Positions 27,856-36,798 of a DNA stretch of 64,000 nucleotides are shown here, piece after piece. Under the pieces are notes generated by a model. That model searched no databases. It was not told the origin of the DNA and was given only the letters and a program-made list of their open reading frames with translations. The stretch comes from Clostridium algidicarnis DSM 15099. Its GTDB lineage: Bacteria; Bacillota; Clostridia; Clostridiales; Clostridiaceae. Each line of letters begins with the position of its first letter. Position 1 is the first letter of the stretch. The position numbers and the translations under genes were made by a program. The stretch is taken from contig NZ_PTIS01000003.1 in NCBI RefSeq assembly GCF_002934235.1, forward strand, positions 62,001 through 126,000, in the 5' to 3' direction.

Positions 27856-28110
27856 TTGAAGGACTATATAGAAGAGAGAGTGCTAGAAGTAGCCAAATAT
27901 ATAATTGATTCAAAATCGACTATAAGAAAAACAGCAAAAGAGTTTGGTGTTAGTAAAAGTACAATACACAAAGATATGACAGAGAGATTACCTAAAATAA
28001 ATCCCGTAATTGCAAAGGAAGCAAAACTAATTTTAGATTTAAATAAATCTGAGCGTCATATAAGAGGAGGAAAAGCTACTAAATTAAAATATAAAAATGT
28101 TGAAGGATAG
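27856..28110 (+). CDS. spoIIID: Sporulation transcriptional regulator SpoIIID
   Basis: This small DNA-binding protein of the mother cell activates or represses sigma-E genes. The 84-residue protein carries the helix-turn-helix TIRKTAKEFGVSKSTIHKDM (about 22-41) and the basic C-terminus ERHIRGGKATKLKYK, both typical. The start is TTG 27856 after AAGGAGG. It precedes mbl/mreB as in Bacillus and clostridia. Confidence 0.96.
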   Translation: MKDYIEERVLEVAKYIIDSKSTIRKTAKEFGVSKSTIHKDMTERLPKINPVIAKEAKLILDLNKSERHIRGGKATKLKYKNVEG

Positions 28111-28204
28111 GCACATTCTTAGTATAATATAAAAGAAGATTCTGGATATTCTTATATGGAATAGCAGAATTAATATAAAATTGGAGAGTGGGAGTGGAAG
28201 TAGA

Positions 28205-29236
28205 ATGTGCTTTTGGAAAACAAATATGGACATGGGCATAGATCTTGGAACAGCAACTGTATTGGTTTATGTTAGAGGTAAGGGGGTAATATTAAAAGAA
28301 CCCTCAGTTGTAGCAATAGATAATAATACAAATAAGGTACTTGCTGTAGGAGAAGAAGCTAGAAAAATGATAGGTAGAACTCCAGGGAATATAGTAGCTA
28401 TAAGGCCTATGAGGGATGGAGTTATATCGGATTATGATACTACAGAAAAAATGTTGAAATATTTTATAAGTGAAGCTTGTGGGAAAAGAAAGATTTCAAC
28501 ACCGAAGGTTGTGATTTGCATACCTTGTGAATCCACCGAAGTAGAAAAAAGAGCAGTGAAAGAGGCTGCAATGAATGCAGGTGCAAAAAAGGTTTTTCTT
28601 ATAGAAGAACCACTAGCTGCAGCTATAGGCGCAGGACTTGATATAACTTTACCTAGTGGCAATATGGTTATTGATATAGGAGGTGGGACTACAGATATAG
28701 CGGTAATATCTTTAGGTGGAATAGTTGTACGTGAATCTATTAAGGTTGCTGGGGATAAATTCGATGAAGCCATAATTAAATATGTAAGGAAAAAGCATAA
28801 TCTCATGATAGGAGAAAGGACAGCAGAAAATCTTAAAGTTAGTGTAGGTAGTGTATTTGTTGAAGAAGAAATTAGCGAAGATGTAAAAGGTAGAGACCTA
28901 TTAACAGGGTTACCTAAAAGTGTAACTGTAACATCTTTTGAAATGAGAGAAGCTTTAATTGATACCGTCATGGTAATTTGTGAAATGACTCATGCTGTAT
29001 TAGAAAAAACTCCACCTGAATTAGCATCTGATATAGCAGAAAAAGGGATAGTAATGACAGGTGGAGGATCTTTACTACATGGTTTGGACAAACTAATAGA
29101 ACATGTTTCAAAAGTCCCTGTACATATTGCAGAGGATCCTGTTGGAAGCGTTGCCATTGGAACAGGAAAGATGCTCGACTTTATAGACAAACTAAATATT
29201 ACATTAGATGATAATAAGGTTGAGCTAATTGACTAA
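28205..29236 (+). CDS. mbl: MreB-family actin-like rod-shape protein (Mbl position)
   Basis: MreB-type filaments under the membrane guide elongation-phase cell-wall synthesis. The 343-residue protein has the ATP-site motifs MGIDLGTATVLVYV, DIGGGTTDIAVISLGG and MTGGGSLLHGL. The position after spoIIID matches B. subtilis mbl, so I use that name; clostridia often call it mreB. I choose ATG 28205 with GGAGTGG eight bases upstream; a TTG at 28181 would add an unlikely Gly/Ser-rich start. MreC/MreD are not adjacent. Confidence 0.93.
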   Translation: MCFWKTNMDMGIDLGTATVLVYVRGKGVILKEPSVVAIDNNTNKVLAVGEEARKMIGRTPGNIVAIRPMRDGVISDYDTTEKMLKYFISEACGKRKISTPKVVICIPCESTEVEKRAVKEAAMNAGAKKVFLIEEPLAAAIGAGLDITLPSGNMVIDIGGGTTDIAVISLGGIVVRESIKVAGDKFDEAIIKYVRKKHNLMIGERTAENLKVSVGSVFVEEEISEDVKGRDLLTGLPKSVTVTSFEMREALIDTVMVICEMTHAVLEKTPPELASDIAEKGIVMTGGGSLLHGLDKLIEHVSKVPVHIAEDPVGSVAIGTGKMLDFIDKLNITLDDNKVELID

Positions 29237-29340
29237 AATATGATTTGAATTTAATTTACATATATTTTATTGCGTTTAAAGGACTACTCTTTTTTTATAG
29301 GGTAGCCCTATTATAATATAAAATATAATACCTAGGTTAG

Positions 29341-29871
29341 TTAAACTTTTAATTTATTTAATTGCAAGGAATTAAATAATGATTCTGTTATTACGGTTGC
29401 CATATCTACAATAAAGCTTAAACGTATGGTGTTGTTAATAAAGATGTTGTCTCCATTGTTGCAATCAACTATCCCTATAATTGATGTATCACCAACATGC
29501 GGTAGAGTTTTACCTACCCCTTTACCTGGATGTAAAGGAAGATTTCTAAATTGAATTTCACCTATGGAAGACTCATCACCTAAACATGCATCTATTGCTA
29601 ATATATTAGAGGTTGGGTGTAGTAATTTGATATGTGAAACCTTTTCAATTAAGTTCAAAGCATGGATAGGAGAAGAAATACTACCATAAACAGGCAAGGG
29701 GAAAAGTTTATATGTTAAAAATGTACCTACAATTGGACCTAGAGAATCTCCTATACATCTATCTGTACCTACACATATTAAAATGGTATTTTTATCTATA
29801 TAATTTTTAATTAACTTAGAAAGTTCAAAAATAGCCATATCATTCTTGTAATGAATTGTATCCTTTTTCAA
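29341..29871 (-). CDS. yyaC: YyaC family spore protein (DUF1256, GPR-like fold)
   Basis: The 176-residue protein has ILICVGTDRCIGDSLGP, ILAIDACLGDESSIG and KTLPHVGDTSIIGIVD, the hallmarks of the YyaC family. This is a relative of the GPR small-acid-soluble-protein protease made during sporulation; its substrate is not established. I set the start at TTG 29871, eight bases after AGGAGG. The GTG at 29880 overlaps that Shine-Dalgarno. It is single and convergent to mbl. Confidence 0.9.
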   Translation of the reverse strand: MKKDTIHYKNDMAIFELSKLIKNYIDKNTILICVGTDRCIGDSLGPIVGTFLTYKLFPLPVYGSISSPIHALNLIEKVSHIKLLHPTSNILAIDACLGDESSIGEIQFRNLPLHPGKGVGKTLPHVGDTSIIGIVDCNNGDNIFINNTIRLSFIVDMATVITESLFNSLQLNKLKV

Positions 29872-29963
29872 TATAACCACCTCCTAATTAATTTATATGT
29901 TTAATAAAAAATAATATTACGCTACATACAAAGTGGCTATATAGAAGGATTAAGGTTTATATA

Positions 29964-30117
29964 TTGAATTGCTTGAATATTTAGTGTATAATTTATTAAA
30001 AAAATATGGATAGTATCCAAAAACATAGTATTACAGAGTAAAATGAAGTAATAAAAAATTGACTTAGGATAATGAGGTGAAATGGAGGTTGAATTTATAT
30101 CTATATCTAGGTATACT
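29964..30117 (+). promoter_or_regulatory. Two sigma-A promoters for the tRNA cluster
   Basis: P1 is TTGAAT (29964-29969), 17 bp, TATAAT (29987-29992). P2 is TTGAAT (30089-30094), 17 bp, TATACT (30112-30117). P2 lies 52 bases before the first tRNA. Both have optimal spacing. The stretch between them has no recognised gene. Confidence 0.7.
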
Positions 30118-30168
30118 AAACCTTGTCAGCTGATGCGGTATGTAACAAGATAGAGCATTGGTAGATAT

Positions 30169-30243
30169 GCTGGCATGGCTCAACGGTAGAGCAGCTGACT
30201 TGTAATCAGCAGGTTGTAGGTTCAATTCCTATTGCCAGCTCCA
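30169..30243 (+). tRNA. tRNA-Thr (TGT)
   Basis: The acceptor stem GCTGGCA/TGCCAGC, D-arm, anticodon loop CTTGTAA (anticodon TGT), T-arm with GGTTCAATTCC and encoded CCA are all present. It is the first of a five-tRNA cluster. Confidence 0.97.
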
Positions 30244-30246
30244 CAT

Positions 30247-30331
30247 GGAGGAATTCCCGAGTGGCTAAAGGGGGCAGACTGTAAATCTGCTGTCTACGAC
30301 TTCGATGGTTCGAATCCATCTTCCTCCACCA
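30247..30331 (+). tRNA. tRNA-Tyr (GTA)
   Basis: This class II tRNA has a long variable arm. The acceptor is GGAGGAA/TTCCTCC, the anticodon loop CTGTAAA (GTA), the T-loop GGTTCGAATCC, and CCA is encoded. Confidence 0.97.
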
Positions 30332-30337
30332 ATCCCA

Positions 30338-30413
30338 GGGCGCATAGCTCAGCTGGGAGAGCATCTGCCTTACAAGCAGAGGGTCACAGGTTCGAGCCCT
30401 GTTGTGCCCACCA
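30338..30413 (+). tRNA. tRNA-Val (TAC)
   Basis: The acceptor is GGGCGCA/TGTGCCC (one G-T pair), the anticodon loop CTTACAA (TAC), the T-arm CAGGTTCGAGCCCTG, and CCA is encoded. It sits between the two identical Thr-Tyr pairs. Confidence 0.97.
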
Positions 30414-30439
30414 TTTTTAAAATTAAAACTATATGTTTT

Positions 30440-30514
30440 GCTGGCATGGCTCAACGGTAGAGCAGCTGACTTGTAATCAGCAGGTTGTAGGTTCAATTCC
30501 TATTGCCAGCTCCA
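30440..30514 (+). tRNA. tRNA-Thr (TGT), second identical copy
   Basis: It is identical base for base to the copy at 30169-30243. Confidence 0.97.
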
Positions 30515-30517
30515 CAT

Positions 30518-30602
30518 GGAGGAATTCCCGAGTGGCTAAAGGGGGCAGACTGTAAATCTGCTGTCTACGACTTCGATGGTTCGAATCCATCTTCCTCCAC
30601 CA
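30518..30602 (+). tRNA. tRNA-Tyr (GTA), second identical copy
   Basis: It is identical to the copy at 30247-30331 and is followed directly by the cluster terminator. Confidence 0.97.
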
Positions 30603-30629
30603 AAAGACACATATGTGTCTTTTTTTTTA
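30603..30629 (+). terminator. Terminator of the tRNA cluster
   Basis: AAAGACACAT pairs with ATGTGTCTTT right after the last CCA, followed by a long T-run. Confidence 0.9.
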
Positions 30630-30640
30630 TTGAGATGATA

Positions 30641-30669
30641 TTGACGTAATAAATGTAATATGGTAGAAT
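30641..30669 (+). promoter_or_regulatory. Promoter of the SAM riboswitch-metK transcript
   Basis: TTGACG (30641-30646), 17-bp spacer, TAGAAT (30664-30669). The aptamer begins 25 bases later. Confidence 0.75.
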
Positions 30670-30694
30670 TTATTATGTTATAAAATTATATAAG

Positions 30695-30838
30695 CTCTTA
30701 TCAAGAGAGGTGGAGGGAAAAGGGCCCTATGAAACCCGGCAACCGGCTAATAAGCCACGGTGCCAATTCCAGCAGTATAACTGCAAGATAAGAGAGAAGC
30801 GAAATAAAGTCACTTCTTTCTTGAGGGGCTTTTTTATT
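30695..30838 (+). promoter_or_regulatory. SAM-I (S-box) riboswitch upstream of metK
   Basis: P1 is CTCTTATC (30695-30702) with GATAAGAG (30786-30793). The conserved S-box core is present: AGAGAGGTGGAGGGA, GGCCCTATGAAACCCGGCAACC and GGTGCCAATTCC. Downstream, a hairpin around AAGAGAGAAG...CTTCTTTCTT and a T-run (30831-30836) form a likely expression platform, so SAM binding should favour termination. The P1 3' strand overlaps the hairpin, as expected for mutually exclusive folds. Confidence 0.96.
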
Positions 30839-30847
30839 ATGTTTTAG

Positions 30848-30895
30848 AAAGGAGTGAAAACTATACTAAAGAAAATTTAGTATAGGAATATTATG
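30848..30895 (+). promoter_or_regulatory. Shine-Dalgarno, hairpin and start codon of metK
   Basis: AAAGGAG (30848-30854) is 38 bases before the metK ATG, too far to act directly. Between them lies a perfect 10-bp hairpin, CTATACTAAA (30861-30870), loop GAAAA, TTTAGTATAG (30876-30885). If the hairpin forms, the effective spacing falls to 13. A weaker AGGA (30884-30887), partly inside the hairpin, is five bases before the ATG and is the alternative. Confidence 0.6.
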
Positions 30896-32068
30896 AAGAA
30901 ACTATTTACATCAGAATCAGTAACAGAAGGACATCCTGACAAAATGTGTGACCAGATATCCGATGCCATATTAGATACAATATTATCAAAGGATTCGAAT
31001 GGACGAGTAGCTTGTGAAACTATGGTAACAACAGGTATGGTAATGGTAGCTGGCGAAATATCTACGGATTGTTATGTGGATATCTCAAAAGTAGTTAGAG
31101 AAACCATAGAGGAAATAGGATATGTAAGAGCTAAATATGGATTTGATGCTGAAACTTGTTCAGTACTTACATCTATAGATGAACAATCAACTGATATAGC
31201 TATGGGAGTAGATGAAGCTTTAGAATCTAAAAATGGTACTAAAGAAGAGCTTGGAGGAATTGGTGCTGGAGACCAAGGAATGATGTTTGGATTTGCCAGT
31301 AATGAAACAGAAGAATATATGCCTCTTCCAATATCTATGGCCCATAAGTTAGCAAGAAGACTATCAGAAGTAAGAAAGAATGGAACTCTTCCTTATCTAA
31401 GGCCAGATGGAAAAACTCAAGTAACAGTAGAATATGAGGATAATAAACCTAAAAGAATCGATACTATAGTAATATCAACTCAACATAGCCCTGAGGTATC
31501 TTTAGAGCAAATAGATAAAGATTTACGCAAGTATGTAATTGAAGAAGTAGTTGAATCTAACTTATTGGACAAGGATACAAAATATTATATAAACCCAACA
31601 GGTAGATTTGTAATAGGGGGACCTCAAGGAGATTCAGGATTAACAGGAAGAAAAATAATAGTTGATACTTATGGGGGATATGGAAGACACGGTGGAGGTG
31701 CTTTTTCAGGAAAAGATCCAACTAAGGTAGATAGATCTGCAGCTTATGCAGCAAGATGGGTTGCTAAAAACTTAGTTGCAGCTGGAGTTTCTGATAAAAT
31801 AGAAATTCAAGTAGCTTATGCTATAGGTGTTGCAAGACCTGTATCCATTGATGTAGATACTTTTGGGACAGGAAAAATAAGTGATGAAAAAATAATAGAA
31901 ATAATTAACAATGTATTTGACTTACGACCAGCATCAATAATTAAAGAACTAGATTTAAGAAGACCAATATATAAACAGGTTGCGGCCTATGGACATTTTG
32001 GTAGAAGTGATCTAGATCTACCATGGGAAAAGTTAAATAAAGTGAATGTTATAAAAAGGTATATATAA
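30893..32068 (+). CDS. metK: S-adenosylmethionine synthetase
   Basis: It makes SAM from methionine and ATP. The 391-residue protein has the start [33 protein letters not shown], and [18 protein letters not shown]. Length is standard. The SAM-I riboswitch upstream gives feedback control. The ATG is fixed by the family N-terminus; there is no in-frame alternative, because a stop lies five codons upstream. The unusual hairpin before the ATG is annotated separately. Confidence 0.97.
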   Translation: MKKLFTSESVTEGHPDKMCDQISDAILDTILSKDSNGRVACETMVTTGMVMVAGEISTDCYVDISKVVRETIEEIGYVRAKYGFDAETCSVLTSIDEQSTDIAMGVDEALESKNGTKEELGGIGAGDQGMMFGFASNETEEYMPLPISMAHKLARRLSEVRKNGTLPYLRPDGKTQVTVEYEDNKPKRIDTIVISTQHSPEVSLEQIDKDLRKYVIEEVVESNLLDKDTKYYINPTGRFVIGGPQGDSGLTGRKIIVDTYGGYGRHGGGAFSGKDPTKVDRSAAYAARWVAKNLVAAGVSDKIEIQVAYAIGVARPVSIDVDTFGTGKISDEKIIEIINNVFDLRPASIIKELDLRRPIYKQVAAYGHFGRSDLDLPWEKLNKVNVIKRYI

Positions 32069-32109
32069 AAATTAACCTGGATATTTTAAAATATCCAGGT
32101 TAATTTTTT
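32068..32109. terminator. Bidirectional terminator between metK and nagA
   Basis: A near-perfect palindrome centred at 32087, with core ATTAACCTGGATAT, has A- and T-runs on the two sides. Confidence 0.9.
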
Positions 32110-32122
32110 GAATATGGAAATA

Positions 32123-33253
32123 TTAAAGAATTATCTTTCCATTAATTATAACCTTTTTAATATTTATTCCATCATCAAATAGTAATAGATCGGCATCGAA
32201 TCCTTCTTTAACAGAGCCTTTAAAAGTATCTACCTTACAAAGTCTTGCAGGATTCACAGTAGCCATATTAACAATTTCGTTTAAAGGATAATCTGTGTTG
32301 TTATAAACATTTCTAACAGCCTTATCTAGAGTTAAAATAGAACCAGCAAGAGAACCAGATTTTAATCTAGCAGCGCCATTTTCAACAATGACCTTTTGTC
32401 CACCTAAAGAATAAATTCCATCTGGCATTGAACAAGCCATCATAGCATCAGTTACTAATAGTACCTTATTTAAGCCCTTTTGTTTATAGGCAACTCTTAG
32501 AGAAGGATAACTTATATGAATTCCATCTGAAATTGTTTCGGTAGTTATAGAAGAATCAAATATTGCACCAACAGTTCCAGGATTACGATGGTGAAGCCCT
32601 GTCATAGCATTATAAAGATGAGTAGAGTGGGAAATACCACATTGTATTCCTGTCATAGCCTCTTCATATGTGGCTTTAGTATGTCCCATAGAAGCAGTTA
32701 TATTATTATCTCGTAGGTATGCTATAAGCTCACAAGCACCTTCTATTTCAGGGGCTATAGTAACGCTTACTACAGTATCAATATTGTCACCTACTATATC
32801 TAGAAATGTTTGAAGAAATGGGTTTTCTACAAAGTCAGGGTTTTGAGCACCAATAGCTTTTGGACTTATAAAGGGTCCTTCTAAGTGGGCTCCTAATATA
32901 TTGGCGCCATCAGTGCCTTTTAGTTTAGCTTCCTTTATAGTTTCGAGAGCTTTTTTTATGTCGCTTATAGAACAAGTCATTGTAGTTGGCAAAAAGGAGG
33001 TAGTACCATATTTAGCAATAGTTTTTGAAATTATATTTAATGATTCATAACTTCCATCCATGGTATCACGCCCTCCAGCCCCATGAATATGAACATCTAT
33101 AAATCCAGGAGATAAGTACAACCCTTCAGCATCGATAACATCCTTTTCATCAGTATTTTCAGGATTTATAGATGTAATTTTACCATTATGAAGTAAAACA
33201 GAACCCTCTTCTATTCTATCTTCGTATATTATTTTACAGTTTTTAATTAACAT
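32123..33253 (-). CDS. nagA: N-acetylglucosamine-6-phosphate deacetylase
   Basis: It removes acetate from GlcNAc-6-P, feeding amino-sugar recycling and wall precursors. The 376-residue amidohydrolase-fold protein has SPGFIDVHIHGAGG, LGAHLEGPFISPKAIGAQ with the metal-binding Glu, ASMGHTKATYEE, STHLYNAMTGLHHRNPG and VTDAMMA with the catalytic Asp. The ATG is preceded by GAGGTGATTTC. nagB and a NagR gene are not adjacent. The 240-base gap upstream (33254-33493) shows no clear operator. Confidence 0.96.
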   Translation of the reverse strand: MLIKNCKIIYEDRIEEGSVLLHNGKITSINPENTDEKDVIDAEGLYLSPGFIDVHIHGAGGRDTMDGSYESLNIISKTIAKYGTTSFLPTTMTCSISDIKKALETIKEAKLKGTDGANILGAHLEGPFISPKAIGAQNPDFVENPFLQTFLDIVGDNIDTVVSVTIAPEIEGACELIAYLRDNNITASMGHTKATYEEAMTGIQCGISHSTHLYNAMTGLHHRNPGTVGAIFDSSITTETISDGIHISYPSLRVAYKQKGLNKVLLVTDAMMACSMPDGIYSLGGQKVIVENGAARLKSGSLAGSILTLDKAVRNVYNNTDYPLNEIVNMATVNPARLCKVDTFKGSVKEGFDADLLLFDDGINIKKVIINGKIIL

Positions 33254-33493
33254 GAAATCACCTCAATAACATATATTTTAGATATATTTATTATAGGTCA
33301 TGTTGATAAAAATGACCAGTTAATATAAATTAGCATGTAGCTGTTAAAAACAATAAACAGCAATTAATAAATTAGATAACTTGAATTTACGTTTTATTAT
33401 ACTATAATTTTCATTATAACTATTCTTTTAAAATCTTTATTAAGGGTAATTGTGATATAATTACTTTAATTAAGAATTGAGTGAGGAGATTAT

Positions 33494-35728
33494 ATGGAAG
33501 AAATACAAGTCACTGTAGAAGATATAATATTTAAAAATGAAGATAATGGATATGTGGTTGCAAGAGTAGACGAAAAAGGTGATGATACAGTCATTGTAGG
33601 GTGTATACCATATATATCAGAAGGACAAAATTTAAAATTAAAAGGTGAATGGACTTTGCACAAGCAATTTGGTAAGCAATTTAAGGTAAATGAGGCTGAG
33701 GAAATATTGCCAAATAGTTTAATTGGAATTGAACGATATTTATCTTCAGGGGTGATACTAGGAATTGGACCTGTTACAGCTAAAAAGATTGTAGATAAAT
33801 TTGGAGAAAAAACTTTTGAAGTTTTAGAAAATGATATAGATAGGCTTTCTGAAATAGAAGGTATAGGAGAGAAAAAAATAGAACTTATATACGATTCTTA
33901 CTTTAAGCAAAGAGAAGTGAAAAATATTATGGTGTTTTTACAAACTTATGGTGTAACACCAAATCAATGCATGAAGATATACAAAAGATTTGGAGCCGAG
34001 TCTATAAGTATTATAAAAAATAATCCATACATATTAACTGAGGAAGTTTCAGGAATAGGATTTAAATCAGCAGATAAAATAGCTAGAAGTTTAGGTATAG
34101 AAATTGATTCAGAGTTTAGAGTTCAAAGCGGAATAAAACATGTAGTAAATCAATTTTGTGCTTTAGGAAATACCTACATGCCAAAAGATGAGCTTATAAA
34201 AGGTGCTTCTGAAATATTAACAGTAAAAGAAGAGTTAATAATTAAAAACATATTTGATTGTGTTATTGATGGAAAGGTTAGAGTAGAACTAATAGATGGT
34301 GTAGAGTGCGTATTTACATTACCCTATTATTATGCAGAGCTTGGTATAACAAAATCTATGCTTTCCATTGTTTTTTCAAGCTTTGATACTATAGACGTTA
34401 ATATAGATAAACAAATAAAAGAATTTGAACAAGAAAACAATATGAGTTTTGCTATTTCACAAAAAGAAGCAATAAAAGGTGTAATAGATAATGGTGTGGA
34501 AATAATTACTGGGGGTCCTGGAACAGGTAAGACTACTATAATAAAATGTATCATAGATATATTTGATAAAAATGGTATGAGTGTAGTTATGGCGGCTCCA
34601 ACAGGGAGGGCTGCAAAAAGAATGACAGAGTCAACCGGAAGAGAAGCTAAAACTATTCATAGGTTATTAGAGCTTGGATTTGGATTAAATGATGAAGAAA
34701 TGGCTTTCTCTAAAGGGGAAGAATCACCTTTAGAGTGTGATGTTATAATCATAGACGAGGCATCCATGATAGATGTGTTACTTATGAATAATCTTTTAAA
34801 AGCCTTATCTTTAGGTACTAGACTTATAATAGTAGGAGATGTAGATCAATTACCATCTGTTGGAGCAGGTAATGTGCTTAAAGATCTTATAGAAAGTGAA
34901 TGTGTAAAGGTGGTAAGATTAAAAGAAATATTTAGGCAAGCAAAAGAAAGTATGATAGTAGTTAATGCTCATAAGATTAATAATGGAGAAATTCCAATAT
35001 TGAATGATAGGGATAAAGACTTCTTTTTCATAAAGGAAGAAAATAAAGAGAATATTTTAAATACAGTTGTAGAATTAATAAATACAAGGTTACCCAAATA
35101 TAATGATTCATGGAATAAACAACAGCACATACAGATTTTATCACCTATGAAAAAAGGACCTTTAGGTATTATAAATCTAAATTCTAAATTGCAAGAGGTT
35201 CTAAATCCTAAGGCGGAAAATAAAAAGGAAAAAGAATATAGAAGCACAATTTTTAGAGTAGGAGATAAAGTTATGCAAACTAAAAACAACTATTCTTTAA
35301 AGTGGATAAGGGTAGATGGATATGGTGACAAAGAAGGACTTGGAGTATTTAATGGAGACATGGGGTTTATTCAAAATATTGACGAAGAAGATAATACTCT
35401 AACAGTTATATTTGATGAGGAAAGAGAAGTCATCTATGAAAATATAAATATAGATGAATTAGATTTGGCTTATGCAATAACTATACATAAGAGTCAAGGT
35501 AGTGAGTTCCCAGTAGTTATTATGCCTATATTTGTAGGGTCACCTTTGCTTATGAATAGAAATCTATTATATACAGCAATAACAAGGGCTAAAAATTTAG
35601 TGGTACTAACAGGTTCTGTTAAAGCACTTAAATATATGGTTCAAAATGACAGAAGCTTTGAGAGATTTTCTTCATTAAAATGGAGGATGAAGGATACAGT
35701 TTCTAATGAAATTTTTAATGAACAATAA
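33494..35728 (+). CDS. recD2: RecD2 (RecD/TraA family) ATP-dependent DNA helicase
   Basis: This 5'-3' helicase is the RecBC-independent type common in Firmicutes. The 744-residue protein has an N-terminal OB-like region (VTVEDIIFKNEDNGYVVARV), helix-hairpin-helix repeats (VLENDIDRLSEIEGIGEKK, VSGIGFKSADKIA), Walker A GGPGTGKTT near 339-347, DEASM (Walker B), and the C-terminal LAYAITIHKSQGSEFPVV and TAITRAKNLVVL motifs. GAGGAG precedes the ATG. It lies 38 bases before the ComFA-like gene and may be cotranscribed. Confidence 0.96.
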   Translation: MEEIQVTVEDIIFKNEDNGYVVARVDEKGDDTVIVGCIPYISEGQNLKLKGEWTLHKQFGKQFKVNEAEEILPNSLIGIERYLSSGVILGIGPVTAKKIVDKFGEKTFEVLENDIDRLSEIEGIGEKKIELIYDSYFKQREVKNIMVFLQTYGVTPNQCMKIYKRFGAESISIIKNNPYILTEEVSGIGFKSADKIARSLGIEIDSEFRVQSGIKHVVNQFCALGNTYMPKDELIKGASEILTVKEELIIKNIFDCVIDGKVRVELIDGVECVFTLPYYYAELGITKSMLSIVFSSFDTIDVNIDKQIKEFEQENNMSFAISQKEAIKGVIDNGVEIITGGPGTGKTTIIKCIIDIFDKNGMSVVMAAPTGRAAKRMTESTGREAKTIHRLLELGFGLNDEEMAFSKGEESPLECDVIIIDEASMIDVLLMNNLLKALSLGTRLIIVGDVDQLPSVGAGNVLKDLIESECVKVVRLKEIFRQAKESMIVVNAHKINNGEIPILNDRDKDFFFIKEENKENILNTVVELINTRLPKYNDSWNKQQHIQILSPMKKGPLGIINLNSKLQEVLNPKAENKKEKEYRSTIFRVGDKVMQTKNNYSLKWIRVDGYGDKEGLGVFNGDMGFIQNIDEEDNTLTVIFDEEREVIYENINIDELDLAYAITIHKSQGSEFPVVIMPIFVGSPLLMNRNLLYTAITRAKNLVVLTGSVKALKYMVQNDRSFERFSSLKWRMKDTVSNEIFNEQ

Positions 35729-35766
35729 AGTAGCAAATATATGTTAATAGATTTGGAGGGACATAA

Positions 35767-36798
35767 ATGTCCATATTTAAAGTTTTTAAAAATAAGAATG
35801 AATCTATAAAAGATGAACATGCAGATCAAAATGTTATGAACTGGGTAAAGAAAAATAAAAAATACTTAAATGTGGTTTCTATTCCTTACAATAATTCCTT
35901 AACATTTCTAGAAATAATACTTGAGCTAATTAAAGAAAATAAAAAGATCTTGTATATAACCAATCAAGATATAAAAGATATTTCATTATTAAAGAAAATA
36001 AGGACAATAACTTCATTTAGAAATTATTGCTACTTTAGAGGAAATTATACCAATTTAGAAGATAAGCTTTTAATAATAACTAATTACGATAGTGCATATT
36101 TAATGAAGGATAACTTTTATTGTATTATATATGATGATATTAATTGTTACTCAGAATATCAAGCAAAGGATATAAGAGGCCTAATTTATAAAATTAAATC
36201 TGAAAAATATATAGTTGCATCTATTGAACCAGTTTTAGAAGAAGGAGATATAATAGAAATTACAAAGAATACAAGGGATATTCCTATAATAGAGCCTAGA
36301 ATAATTACAACCAAAATAGATACAAATAAGGAAATACCTTATATGATTTATGATTATATGAAATGGTTTGTAAAATCTAGGCGAAAGGTTATATTATATG
36401 CACCAGATAACCAAAAGGCAGATAAGATTTATAGACAAATATCAGATTTAAGAGAAGATATAAGAACAAGTATAATACGATACAATGATTCAAATATTAA
36501 TATAATAAAGAAACGATTAAAGATGAGAGATGAACCTATAATAATAATAATAGATAATATGAATACTTTTCATATGGAAGTCAATAATTTAGATATAATA
36601 GTTTATTTTGCAGATGATGAAAGTTATGATTATAAAAAATTAACTTATATATGTGGAAAGGTAGGTATGAAGGAAGGATTTAGCAACTCCGAAGTGATTT
36701 TTCTTGCAAATAACCTTACTTTAGATATGGAGAAAGCTAAATCTATAACCAGAAACTTCAATAAGGTAGCATGGGAAAAAGGTTTAATAAATATTTAG
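35767..36798 (+). CDS. Degenerate ComFA-like protein, helicase motifs lost
   Basis: The 343-residue protein lies directly before and overlapping comFC, the place of comFA in the Bacillus comF operon. The two-domain outline of a helicase is visible: a strand-helix pattern where motif I would be (VSIPYNNSLTFLEIILELIKE) but without GKT, and YCIIYDDINCYS where the DEAD-type motif II is expected. A second domain (about 195-320) starts with VILYAPDNQKADKIYRQI. No Walker A or arginine-finger motif is visible, so ATPase activity is doubtful. The link to ComFA is an inference from position and layout. GGAGGG precedes the ATG. Confidence 0.55.
   Translation: MSIFKVFKNKNESIKDEHADQNVMNWVKKNKKYLNVVSIPYNNSLTFLEIILELIKENKKILYITNQDIKDISLLKKIRTITSFRNYCYFRGNYTNLEDKLLIITNYDSAYLMKDNFYCIIYDDINCYSEYQAKDIRGLIYKIKSEKYIVASIEPVLEEGDIIEITKNTRDIPIIEPRIITTKIDTNKEIPYMIYDYMKWFVKSRRKVILYAPDNQKADKIYRQISDLREDIRTSIIRYNDSNINIIKKRLKMRDEPIIIIIDNMNTFHMEVNNLDIIVYFADDESYDYKKLTYICGKVGMKEGFSNSEVIFLANNLTLDMEKAKSITRNFNKVAWEKGLINI

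Larger units (their letters stand above)
30169..30602 (+). repeat. Exact 163-bp direct duplication of the Thr-Tyr tRNA pair
   Basis: 30169-30331 and 30440-30602 are identical over 163 bases, including the 3-base spacer between the tRNAs. The flanks differ. tRNA-Val and about 26 bases separate the copies. Confidence 0.95.

Noticed and set aside
30082-30153. A 23-residue ORF (MEVEFISISRYTKPCQLMRY...) before the tRNA cluster
   Set aside because: It overlaps the second tRNA promoter (30089-30117). Its possible ribosome-binding site is too close to the ATG. It could be a gene remnant, but nothing supports it.
30206-30496. Minus-strand ORF of 96 residues over the tRNA cluster
   Set aside because: It is an artefact of tRNA sequence read on the opposite strand, a well-known source of false proteins.
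35767-36798. Treating the ComFA-like gene as a pseudogene
   Set aside because: The frame is intact over 343 codons, has a good ribosome-binding site and is translationally overlapped with comFC, so it is more likely a diverged gene.
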